A stretch of 64,000 nucleotides of DNA from SIG701 sp045611685 (GTDB taxonomy: Bacteria; Bacillota; Clostridia; Oscillospirales; CAG-272), in NCBI GenBank assembly GCA_045611685.1, contig JAZKXO010000032.1:1-64000 (forward strand), in the 5' to 3' direction. The notes under the pieces were generated by a model. That model ran no database searches and was not told where the DNA came from. It saw nothing but the letters and a program-made list of their open reading frames with translations. How positions within the stretch are numbered: position 1 is the stretch's first letter; each line of letters begins with the position of its first letter. The position numbers and the translations under genes were made by a program. Of this stretch, positions 35,886-43,376 are shown one piece after another.

Positions 35886-37593
35886 GGCTTTCATCTCCCT
35901 CGTTTTTGTTTTCCTCTGCCGCGCGCTTGATCTTCCGCGTGGTCGTTTTCACAAACTCCGTTTTCCGAACGTTTACCTTCATGATCCGACGGAACGAGGG
36001 CAGTTTTTCATTCACTTCCCGCACGGCCTCCATAATAAGCGCGCGCACGCGCTCTTTATACGCAGGCGAATCCGGTGTTACGCCGTCCTTTTTGAGCCGC
36101 TCGTCCACCAGATCGTAATCGGGATAGACGGCGGCAGTAACGATCACGTCGCGCTCACCCTGTTCACCGTACACCATGGATTCCTTAATAAACGCACTCT
36201 TGTCAAGATAGAATTCGAGTTCCTCGGGGAAGATCTTTTTGCCGTTCTGCGTTACGATCATCGACTTTTTCCGTCCCGTGATCTGATACGCGCCGTTTTC
36301 TTTTCTGCGGGCAAGATCGCCCGTACGGAACCAGCCGCCGTCAAGCACCTTTGCCGTCTCTTCGGGATTTTTATAATATCCGAGCATTACGTTCGCCCCG
36401 CGCACCGCGAGCTCGCCGATACCGTTTTCATCCATATCGAGAAGCTTTACCTCCACGCCCGAGACGGGATAACCGATATCGTCCGCACACCGATAAAAAT
36501 CGTCGTGCATAAGACAAACGGGAGAGGTCTCGGTAAGTCCGTATCCGATAAGCACCTTAAACCCGAACCGTTCGAGATCGCGGTGTACGTCCGGCGGCAG
36601 AAGTGCAGCCCCCGAAAGAATACGCGTGAGCCGGCCGCCGAATGCATCGCGGACGGTAGAAAAGATGTGTCTCGACAGATGGGAATCCGCGCGTCCCACC
36701 GCATCGGATGCACGGCGCTGGAGTGCCAGCACTGCGCCGCCGCCCTTTATCTTCTGATATTTTTTGAGAATCGTATTGCGGAGCGTTTCGAGAATCAGTG
36801 GCACCGCCACAAAAATCGTAGGGGAGAACAGTTTGAAATCGTCCGTAAGGCGTCTGAGGGAATCGTTGTAGGCAACACTGCCGCCGGCGTACAGAATGGC
36901 AAGGAATCCCGCCATACATTCATACGTATGGTGAAGCGGCAGAACGGAAAGCACCCGCTCCTCCGGCCCCGCATACACACGGCGAAGAACGTGGACGATA
37001 TCACTGCAGATGTTGTACTGCGAAAGCATAACGCCTTTCGCAAGTCCCGTCGTACCCGACGTATACAAAAGAATACCGAGCGCGTGGGGATTGATCTCGT
37101 GCTGCTCGTAGGAGGTGTCCCCCATAAGACGCAGATTCTCTCCCGCTTTGAGCATAGACGGAAGTTCGTCCGCCGACAGACGCAGCCAATCGCCGGTGAG
37201 TTTTTCCATTTTCTCTTCCATGCCCCGCATATAGACGATGGCAGAAAGCTCCGAGTCGTCAATGACGTACTGAAGCTCCTCCGGCTTGAGTTCCTTATCC
37301 AGCGGCACGATCACGCCGGTGCCGGCGCAAACGGTAAGATAGGTGAGCGCCCACGGATAACAGTTCTTTCCCACAACGCCGATCTTCTTTCCGGAAAGTC
37401 CGCGGTGATTGAGATACGTTGAAAACGCCTTTACACTGTCCAATACCTCTTTATAGGTTACCTCTCTCACGCCGCCGCCCTCGCGGAATATAAACGCACA
37501 TTTATCCGAAAACATCTCCGCGCTCGTTTCGATAAGCGCACGCAGAGTGAGCACGTCTCGGACGTCGTACACAAGTTTGCTTTTCTGATTCAC
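35869..37593 (-). CDS. Long-chain acyl-CoA synthetase (AMP-forming)
   Basis: This 574-aa adenylate-forming enzyme activates a carboxylic acid, probably a fatty acid, to acyl-AMP and then acyl-CoA. The AMP-binding signature LLYTSGTTGLAKGVM lies near residue 182, with YGLTETSPV near 345 and the C-domain GWFRTGDLARR and GRKKSMIVTQNGKKI regions. The start is a GTG with GGAGG 8 bases upstream. Length is near that of FadD/LcfA proteins. Exact chain-length preference is unknown. It leads an operon with the TetR gene. Confidence 0.9.
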   Translation of the reverse strand: MNQKSKLVYDVRDVLTLRALIETSAEMFSDKCAFIFREGGGVREVTYKEVLDSVKAFSTYLNHRGLSGKKIGVVGKNCYPWALTYLTVCAGTGVIVPLDKELKPEELQYVIDDSELSAIVYMRGMEEKMEKLTGDWLRLSADELPSMLKAGENLRLMGDTSYEQHEINPHALGILLYTSGTTGLAKGVMLSQYNICSDIVHVLRRVYAGPEERVLSVLPLHHTYECMAGFLAILYAGGSVAYNDSLRRLTDDFKLFSPTIFVAVPLILETLRNTILKKYQKIKGGGAVLALQRRASDAVGRADSHLSRHIFSTVRDAFGGRLTRILSGAALLPPDVHRDLERFGFKVLIGYGLTETSPVCLMHDDFYRCADDIGYPVSGVEVKLLDMDENGIGELAVRGANVMLGYYKNPEETAKVLDGGWFRTGDLARRKENGAYQITGRKKSMIVTQNGKKIFPEELEFYLDKSAFIKESMVYGEQGERDVIVTAAVYPDYDLVDERLKKDGVTPDSPAYKERVRALIMEAVREVNEKLPSFRRIMKVNVRKTEFVKTTTRKIKRAAEENKNEGDESHASAE

Positions 37594-37638
37594 TGGGAAA
37601 TCCTCCGAGTAGAGTCGATTTTTTCATTCTTGGATAAA

Positions 37639-37653
37639 GTTATCATTGATAAC
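37639..37653. promoter_or_regulatory. Palindromic operator, probably for the TetR regulator
   Basis: GTTATCATTGATAAC is a perfect inverted repeat of two 7-bp arms around one base. It starts 9 bp downstream of the -10 of the acyl-CoA synthetase promoter, where a bound repressor would block initiation. Confidence 0.75.
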
Positions 37654-37662
37654 CTTATGGCC

Positions 37663-37691
37663 AGTATACCATAAGTATGCCCATATGTCAA
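37663..37691 (-). promoter_or_regulatory. SigA promoter of the acyl-CoA synthetase-TetR operon
   Basis: On the minus strand TTGACA (37686-37691), a 17-bp spacer and TATACT (37663-37668), about 70 bp upstream of the start codon. Confidence 0.9.
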
Positions 37692-37738
37692 CTCTGATGC
37701 TAAGGAAATTTATGATTTTTAAATTTTCGAAAAAACTA

Positions 37739-37767
37739 TTGACAAGGCAAAATGGGAGTGCTATAAT
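37739..37767 (+). promoter_or_regulatory. Consensus SigA promoter of the aromatic amino acid operon
   Basis: TTGACA (37739-37744), a 17-bp spacer and TATAAT (37762-37767): both hexamers match consensus fully. Transcription would start near 37774, about 48 bases before the leader peptide. Confidence 0.93.
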
Positions 37768-37821
37768 GACTTCAGAAATATTTTTTGGATATTTACTCAT
37801 TCAAAGGAGATACGTAATAAC

Positions 37822-37887
37822 ATGGCTAACACGTTCGCATTTGCATATTATTACTTTTACTTTTTTACTGACTACGTAACAGAGTAA
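37822..37887 (+). CDS. Phe/Tyr-rich leader peptide of the aromatic operon
   Basis: A 21-codon reading frame (ATG 37822, TAA 37885) lies behind AAAGGAG at 37803-37809, with 12-base spacing. Five residues are Phe and five Tyr, with the core FAFAYYYFYFF at residues 5-15. It sits between the consensus promoter and an intrinsic terminator ahead of genes for Phe and Tyr synthesis, the arrangement of pheL- and trpL-type leaders. Ribosomes starved of charged tRNA-Phe or tRNA-Tyr should stall in this core and favour read-through. The peptide itself needs no function. Found by reading the sequence by hand; I know of no specific named homologue. Confidence 0.88.
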   Translation: MANTFAFAYYYFYFFTDYVTE

Positions 37888-37889
37888 GA

Positions 37890-37951
37890 GTGATTTTTGC
37901 TGCGAAAACAAGGCCGCGTTTCGTATTGATATGGAATGTGTACAGCCTCAC
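37890..37951 (+). promoter_or_regulatory. Candidate antiterminator pairing of the attenuator
   Basis: GTGA and GCTG (within 37890-37902) can pair with TCAC and CAGC (within 37943-37951), giving two 4-bp helices across an asymmetric loop and sequestering the 5' arm of the terminator. A ribosome at the leader stop codon (37885-37887) would cover the upstream half; one stalled in the Phe/Tyr core would leave it free. The logic fits but the helices are weak, and another hairpin (37901-37909 with 37918-37925) competes. Confidence 0.4.
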
Positions 37952-37982
37952 AGTGAAAACACTGTGAGGCTTATTTTTATTC
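37945..37982 (+). terminator. Attenuator terminator ahead of aroF
   Basis: A perfect 11-bp stem (37945-37955 with 37960-37970, AAAA loop) is followed by TTATTTTTATT. It lies between the leader peptide and aroF, inside the operon's own transcript, so it must be conditional. Confidence 0.92.
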
Positions 37983-38036
37983 ATCCGACTGTATGTATTT
38001 TCAGCCGGTCGAAATATGGAAAAAGGAGATTTTACC

Positions 38037-39041
38037 ATGATTGCAGTTTTGAAAAATACCGCCACGGAACAACAAATCGAAGGCATTATCGAATGGATAC
38101 AGTCCGTCGGACTCGACGTACACGTTTCAAAGGGACATTACCAAACCGTTCTCGGTCTGATCGGTGATACGGAAAAGATTGACGAGGATCTTCTGCGAGG
38201 TCTTGAAATCGTAGAGAAGGTCACCCGCATCAGCGAACCGTTCAAGCAGGCGAGCCGTAAATTCCACCCCGACGATTCCATCGTAAAGGTGGGGGACACC
38301 TCCGTCGGCGGTGATACGTTTGCTTTCATGGCGGGTCCCTGCTCTGTGGAAAGCGAAGAACAGATCGTCGCGATCGCCAGAGAAGTAAAAGCTCTCGGTG
38401 CTACGATGCTCCGCGGCGGTGCGTTCAAGCCCCGTACCTCCCCCTACGATTTCCAGGGGCTGAAAGCGGAGGGTCTTGAGCTGTTGCTCCTCGCGAAAAA
38501 GGAAACGGGGCTTCCGATCGTCTCCGAGATCATGAACGCCAATCACCTACCCATGTTCGAAGACGTGGACGTCATTCAGGTCGGCGCTCGGAATATGCAG
38601 AACTTCGAGCTTCTGAAAGAGCTCGGCAAAACGAAAAAGACCATCCTTTTAAAGCGCGGCCTTGCCAACACGATCAAAGAACTCCTCATGAGTGCGGAAT
38701 ACATTATGGCAGGCGGCAACGAGAACGTCATTCTCTGCGAGCGCGGCATCCGCACATTTGAAACGTACACGCGCAATACGCTCGATATCGCCGCGGTATC
38801 GGTCATCCGCGAGCTTTCGCATCTGCCGATCATCGTAGACCCGAGCCACGCGACGGGCGTTGCAAAATATGTGAAATCCATGGCGTTTGCCGCCGCGGCG
38901 GCAGGTGCGCACGGCGTAATGATAGAGGTACACAACGATCCCATCCACGCACTCTGCGACGGACCGCAGGCGCTCACGCCCGCGCAGTTCGGCGAGGTTA
39001 CAAAAGGCGTTCGAGGAATTCTTGAAGCGATCCACACCTGA
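38037..39041 (+). CDS. aroF: DAHP synthase, type I-beta, with regulatory N-domain
   Basis: This enzyme condenses PEP and erythrose-4-phosphate to DAHP, the first step of the shikimate pathway. The 334-aa protein has an N-terminal ferredoxin-like domain (about 1-70, MIAVLKNTATEQQIEGI) like that of Thermotoga maritima DAHP synthase, where Tyr and Phe inhibit. The catalytic barrel shows MAGPCSVESEEQ, RGGAFKPRTSPYDFQG, KRGLANTIKE and DPSHATG. The start is the ATG at 38037, with AAGGAG 8 bases upstream, not the earlier in-frame ATG at 38016. Enzyme feedback plus the attenuator would give two layers of control. Confidence 0.95.
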   Translation: MIAVLKNTATEQQIEGIIEWIQSVGLDVHVSKGHYQTVLGLIGDTEKIDEDLLRGLEIVEKVTRISEPFKQASRKFHPDDSIVKVGDTSVGGDTFAFMAGPCSVESEEQIVAIAREVKALGATMLRGGAFKPRTSPYDFQGLKAEGLELLLLAKKETGLPIVSEIMNANHLPMFEDVDVIQVGARNMQNFELLKELGKTKKTILLKRGLANTIKELLMSAEYIMAGGNENVILCERGIRTFETYTRNTLDIAAVSVIRELSHLPIIVDPSHATGVAKYVKSMAFAAAAAGAHGVMIEVHNDPIHALCDGPQALTPAQFGEVTKGVRGILEAIHT

Positions 39042-39069
39042 TGACTAAGAGCAATCGGAGGAAAACGGT

Positions 39070-39906
39070 ATGACAGTCGGAATCGTAGGACTGGGGCTCA
39101 TCGGCGGTTCGATGGCGAAAGCCTATAAACAAAACGGAACGGACACCGTTCTCGGAGCGGATCTTGACAGACCCACTTTGGAATACGCCCGTCTCGTACA
39201 CGCGATCGACGGCGAGCTGACCGAAGAACGGATCGGCGAATGTGATCTCCTTCTCGTCGCGATCTATCCGACCGCCGCAATCACCTACCTCACCAAAGCC
39301 GCACCCTTTATCAAAAAAGACGCCGTGGTCATCGACCTGTGCGGTACGAAGCGTACCGTTTGCGAAGCGGGATTCTCGCTCGCCGAGACGTACGGCTTCA
39401 CCTTCGTGGGCGGCCATCCGATGGCAGGGCTCCACAACTCCGGCTTCAAATACGCCGATGCCGATCTCTTCTCGGGCGCCCCGATGGTGCTCGTGCCGCC
39501 GAGACGGGACGATATTTTCCTTTTTGACCGCATCAAAAACCTTCTCGCGCCCGCCCGCTTCGCGAGGTTCTCCATCACTACCGCCGAGGCGCACGACGAG
39601 GTGATCGCGTTCACCTCACAGCTCGCGCACGTCGTCTCAAATGCCTACGTAAAAAGTCCGACCGCAAAGCTTCACAGCGGTTTTTCCGCCGGCTCGTACA
39701 AGGATCTGACACGCGTCGCCAAGCTGAACGAGGAAATGTGGACGATTTTGTTTATCGAAAACAAAGAATTCCTCACAGCGGAGCTTGACACACTCATCGC
39801 TGAGTTAACAAAATACCGCGACGCGATCAGAGACGGAGACAGTGATGCGGTACGCGATCTTCTGCGCGAAGGACGGCTCCTGAAGGAAGAAATCGACGGA
39901 AAATAA
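39070..39906 (+). CDS. tyrA: Prephenate dehydrogenase
   Basis: TyrA oxidatively decarboxylates prephenate to 4-hydroxyphenylpyruvate with NAD(P)+, the Tyr branch. The 278-aa protein starts with the Rossmann loop VGIVGLGLIGGSMAKAY and has DLCGTKRTV and the substrate-site FVGGHPMAG motif. It stops after the helical dimerisation domain and has no ACT domain, so allosteric Tyr inhibition is not evident. GGAGG precedes the ATG. Second gene of the operon, 28 bp after aroF. Confidence 0.93.
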   Translation: MTVGIVGLGLIGGSMAKAYKQNGTDTVLGADLDRPTLEYARLVHAIDGELTEERIGECDLLLVAIYPTAAITYLTKAAPFIKKDAVVIDLCGTKRTVCEAGFSLAETYGFTFVGGHPMAGLHNSGFKYADADLFSGAPMVLVPPRRDDIFLFDRIKNLLAPARFARFSITTAEAHDEVIAFTSQLAHVVSNAYVKSPTAKLHSGFSAGSYKDLTRVAKLNEEMWTILFIENKEFLTAELDTLIAELTKYRDAIRDGDSDAVRDLLREGRLLKEEIDGK

Positions 39907-39929
39907 ATTAATTATAGGAAGAAAACGGT

Positions 39930-40982
39930 ATGCAGACAGTTTCGGTACACGTGAAAGAGGCGTACGACGTCCTCATCGAAGACGGTATCCTCGATAAAGC
40001 AGGCGATGAGATCCGAAAGACGCTCGGTCTCGCACGGATCATGATCGTTACGGACGACACGGTCGATGCACTGTACAGTGCTCGTCTTGAGTCTTCCCTC
40101 ACGGCGGCAGGATTCACCTTTTCCAAGTTCGTCATTCCCCACGGCGAGGCATCCAAAAACGCACAAAACTGGCTCGCGCTTCTCAATAAACTGGCCGAGG
40201 AATCCTTCACCCGCACGGATATTCTATGTGCCCTCGGCGGCGGCGTTGTCGGCGATCTTGCGGGCTTTGCCGCGGCATCCTACCTCCGCGGTGTCCGCTA
40301 CGTCGGAATTCCCACGACGCTTCTCGCTATGACGGACTCCTCCGTCGGCGGCAAAACCGCCATTGATCTGCCCGCCGGAAAAAACCTGTGCGGCGCATTT
40401 CATCAGCCATCCCTCGTCCTGTCCGATCCCGAAACGCTCGGGACGCTTCCATCGGAGATTTTCGCCGACGGTATGGCGGAAGTGATCAAATACGGCGTCA
40501 TCGGCGACCCTGCTCTTTTTAATATGCTCCGCTCGCCCGACAGTCTCCCTATGGAGGAGATCATCCGCCGTGCGGTCGCCATGAAGGCGAACATCGTCGA
40601 GGAAGACGAGCACGACCGCGGTGTGCGCAAACTGCTCAATTTCGGGCACACCGCCGGTCATGCCATCGAAGCGGTGTCCGGCTTCACCGTGCTCCACGGT
40701 CACGCCGTGGCGGCAGGTATGGTGATCGCCGCACGCTTTGCCGCCGCGCGCGGTTTGTGCGATACCTCGGTGATCTCCGAGATCGCTGATACGGTACGCC
40801 TCTACGGACTTCCGGACGCGTATCCCTCCCCCCCGGAAAAGCTTACCGAGGCGGCACTGCGCGACAAAAAGCGCGAGGCTGACACGATTGATCTTATCCT
40901 TCCGCTTGAGATCGGCAAAGCGGAGATCTGCCGTCTCCCCGTAAGTGAAATCTCCGCCTTTCTCTCGGGAGGCGCCGTATGA
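39930..40982 (+). CDS. aroB: 3-Dehydroquinate synthase
   Basis: AroB cyclises DAHP to 3-dehydroquinate using NAD+ and a divalent metal. The 350-aa protein carries the GGGVVGDLAGFAAASYLRG NAD-binding region, PTTLLAMTDSSVGGKTAIDLPAGKN in the active site, and metal ligands in NFGHTAGHAIE and HGHAVAAGM. Its stop overlaps the aroA start (ATGA). Third gene of the operon. Confidence 0.96.
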   Translation: MQTVSVHVKEAYDVLIEDGILDKAGDEIRKTLGLARIMIVTDDTVDALYSARLESSLTAAGFTFSKFVIPHGEASKNAQNWLALLNKLAEESFTRTDILCALGGGVVGDLAGFAAASYLRGVRYVGIPTTLLAMTDSSVGGKTAIDLPAGKNLCGAFHQPSLVLSDPETLGTLPSEIFADGMAEVIKYGVIGDPALFNMLRSPDSLPMEEIIRRAVAMKANIVEEDEHDRGVRKLLNFGHTAGHAIEAVSGFTVLHGHAVAAGMVIAARFAAARGLCDTSVISEIADTVRLYGLPDAYPSPPEKLTEAALRDKKREADTIDLILPLEIGKAEICRLPVSEISAFLSGGAV

Positions 40983-42253
40983 TCTTTACGTTTGACGCAC
41001 CTCTCACAGGCGGCACGGTGCGGGCGATCCCGTCCAAATCCATGGCACATCGGCTTCTCATCTGCGCTTCGTTCGCAGATGCGCCGACCGCCGTCGTCTG
41101 CCCTCTCACGAGTGAGGATATCGACGCGACCGCAAGAGTGCTCTCCTCCCTCGGTGCGAAAATCACTAAAACCGCGGACGGCTTTTTCATCGAGCCGATC
41201 CGCCATACACGAAAAGGGGCTGTGCTCGATTGCGGCGAGAGTGGCTCGACGCTCCGATTTATGCTGCCAATCGCGGCGGCGCTCGGTGCCGAGGCACAGT
41301 TCATTCGCCACGGACGGCTCAAAGAGCGCCCCCTCTCCCCCTTGTACGAGGAACTGATTCGGCACGGAGCGATTCTCCCCGACGATCCCACGGTGGACCC
41401 GCTCACGCTCGGCGGCAAGATCAAAGCGGGCGATTTCACGCTCCGCGCCGATGTGTCCTCGCAGTTTATCTCAGGGCTTCTTTTAGCGATGCCTCTTCTC
41501 GGTGAAGCATCCACGCTCACCCTCACCGGCACGGTGGAATCGAAAGAATACATACGCATAACCGAGACGGCGATGGCACGCTTCGGCGCCGCCCCGCTAG
41601 TGTCAAAAGAAGGCCGTTTTTATAAGGCGGGCGCTGTCGGCTACACTTCCCCCGGCTCGGTTACCGTCGAGGGCGACTGGTCGAATGCGGCCTTGTGGCT
41701 CGCTTTTGGTGCGATCGGCAAAACGCCCGTTACGGTAACGGACCTCGATACAAACTCCCCCCAAGGGGACAAACAGATCTATGAGATCCTATCGGATTTC
41801 GGCGCGGGCGTTTCCGTCTTGGAAAACGCCGTTACTGTATCCCCCGCCCCGCTTTCGGGCATTCGGATGGACGCCTCGCAGATTCCCGATCTCGTACCCG
41901 TTCTCTCTGCCGTCGCCGCCGCGGCAAGCGGCGAAACGGTAATCACCGGCATCCGCCGCCTCCGTCTTAAGGAGAGCGATCGCGCCGCCGCCGTTTGTGA
42001 GATGCTGACTTCACTCGGCGCGGACGTAACCGAAGAAGAGGATGCTCTCGTAATTCACGGCGGCAGAAAGCTTTCGGGCGGCAGGGTTTCCTCTCACCGC
42101 GATCACCGCATGGTGATGTGCGCCGCTTTACTTTCGGCGATTGCAGAAGATACGGTTTTGGTAACCGATGCCGAAGCAATCGGGAAATCCTATCCCACCT
42201 TCAAAAAAGACTATCGCGCACTCGGCGGCATCCTTACGGAAACGGAGAAATGA
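40979..42253 (+). CDS. aroA: 3-Phosphoshikimate 1-carboxyvinyltransferase (EPSP synthase)
   Basis: AroA transfers the enolpyruvyl group of PEP to shikimate-3-phosphate. The 424-aa protein shows the family elements KSMAHRLLICASFAD near the N-terminus, DCGESGSTLRFMLPIA in place of the usual GNAGTAMRxL loop, LRADVSSQFISGLLLA, and RLRLKESDRAAAV and HRDHRMVMCAALL in the C-half. It overlaps aroB by 4 bases and precedes aroC by 4 bp. Confidence 0.95.
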   Translation: MIFTFDAPLTGGTVRAIPSKSMAHRLLICASFADAPTAVVCPLTSEDIDATARVLSSLGAKITKTADGFFIEPIRHTRKGAVLDCGESGSTLRFMLPIAAALGAEAQFIRHGRLKERPLSPLYEELIRHGAILPDDPTVDPLTLGGKIKAGDFTLRADVSSQFISGLLLAMPLLGEASTLTLTGTVESKEYIRITETAMARFGAAPLVSKEGRFYKAGAVGYTSPGSVTVEGDWSNAALWLAFGAIGKTPVTVTDLDTNSPQGDKQIYEILSDFGAGVSVLENAVTVSPAPLSGIRMDASQIPDLVPVLSAVAAAASGETVITGIRRLRLKESDRAAAVCEMLTSLGADVTEEEDALVIHGGRKLSGGRVSSHRDHRMVMCAALLSAIAEDTVLVTDAEAIGKSYPTFKKDYRALGGILTETEK

Positions 42254-42257
42254 CACT

Positions 42258-43346
42258 ATGTTTTTGAGAAATATTCATCTGGAAATATACGGCGGCTCGC
42301 ACGATGAAAAAATCGGCGTGCGTGCCGTAGGGCTGCCCGCAGGCGAAGCGGTCGATACCGATGCTCTCGTATCGTTTCTATCCCGCCGCGCACCGGGATC
42401 CACCGAATTCGGCACCGCACGCCGAGAGGCGGACACGCCCGTCTTCCTCTCCGGCATAACGGACGGAAAGCTCGACGGCAACACCCTCGAAGCGGTGATT
42501 TACAACACGAATCAGCGCTCCGGTGATTACCCAGCCGTACCCGATGTTCCCCGCCCCTCCCACGCTGATTTCGCCGCAATACAGAAATACGGACACGCCG
42601 TGGATCTGCGCGGCAGCGGTCATTTCTCGGGCCGTCTCACCGCCCCCTTTTGTATCGTCGGCGGCATAGCGCTCGGAATTCTCGCCCGCCGCGGCATCAA
42701 AATCGGCGCACATCTTTTGTCCGTTGGGGATGTATCGGACACGCCGTTTGATCCCTTGACCGTCGCCCCCGCGGATTTTGATGCGGTCATAAAGAACGTC
42801 TTCCCCGTCTTAAGCGCCGATGCCGGCGATAGGATGAAGGAGCTCATCCGCACCGTGCGCGCCGTAGGCGATTCGATCGGCGGCGTTATCGAATGTGCCG
42901 CCGTAGGACTGCCCGCAGGACTCGGCGAGCATATGTTTTGGGGTATGGAGAACCGCATCTCCCATCTCGCATTCGGCATCCCCGGTGTGAAAGGGATCGA
43001 GTTCGGCGCGGGCTTCGGCATCACGAAAATGCGCGGTTCCGAAGCCAACGATCCGTTTTGGACGGACGGTACACGCATTTGTACGACCAAAAACAACAGC
43101 GGCGGTATCGGGGGCGGTATGACAAACGGTATGCCACTCCTCTTCCGCTGTGCGATGAAGCCTACGCCCTCCATCCAAAAAGAGCAGGACAGCGTGTCTC
43201 TTTCGAGGATGGAAAACGTGAAAATCTCCGTCGGCGGCAGGCACGATCCGTGTATTGCGCCCCGCGCCGTACCCGTTGTAGAAGCGGCGGCGGCGATTGC
43301 GATTCTGGACGCCCTTCTTGATCCCCAAATGCTCACCAACGAATGA
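42258..43346 (+). CDS. aroC: Chorismate synthase, divergent form
   Basis: AroC eliminates phosphate from EPSP to make chorismate, using reduced FMN. The start at 42258 gives 362 aa. Family features include LSRRAPGSTEFGTARREAD, NTNQRSGDYPAV, VPAGLG-like GLPAGLGEHMF and a clear C-terminal GRHDPCIAPRAVPVVEA. Several signatures are altered: GGSHD (12-16) for GESHG, RPSHAD (99-104) for RPGHAD, and RGSGHFSGR (118-126) for RGGGRSSAR. The histidines of the first two motifs remain. Activity is likely given the operon, but the FMN/EPSP pocket seems unusual. Confidence 0.87.
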   Translation: MFLRNIHLEIYGGSHDEKIGVRAVGLPAGEAVDTDALVSFLSRRAPGSTEFGTARREADTPVFLSGITDGKLDGNTLEAVIYNTNQRSGDYPAVPDVPRPSHADFAAIQKYGHAVDLRGSGHFSGRLTAPFCIVGGIALGILARRGIKIGAHLLSVGDVSDTPFDPLTVAPADFDAVIKNVFPVLSADAGDRMKELIRTVRAVGDSIGGVIECAAVGLPAGLGEHMFWGMENRISHLAFGIPGVKGIEFGAGFGITKMRGSEANDPFWTDGTRICTTKNNSGGIGGGMTNGMPLLFRCAMKPTPSIQKEQDSVSLSRMENVKISVGGRHDPCIAPRAVPVVEAAAAIAILDALLDPQMLTNE

Positions 43347-43376
43347 AATCACCGATATGATAAGAGGTAAAATCCA

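Larger units (their letters stand above)
37594..38036. other. Divergent regulatory region between acyl-CoA synthetase and aroF
   Basis: This 443-bp gap contains, from left to right, the TetR operator and promoter of the acyl-CoA synthetase operon, the promoter of the aromatic operon, its Phe/Tyr leader peptide, and the attenuator terminator. Each is listed separately. Confidence 0.9.

Noticed and set aside
37646..37879. 78-codon open frame starting at 37646, overlapping the attenuator region
   Set aside because: It runs through the promoter in a different frame from the Phe/Tyr leader and lacks a ribosome site; the leader frame at 37822 explains the region better.
38016..38036. Upstream in-frame ATG for aroF at 38016
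   Set aside because: The ATG at 38037 has a proper AAGGAG at 8-base spacing and matches the expected N-terminus; the upstream codon lies within the ribosome-site region.
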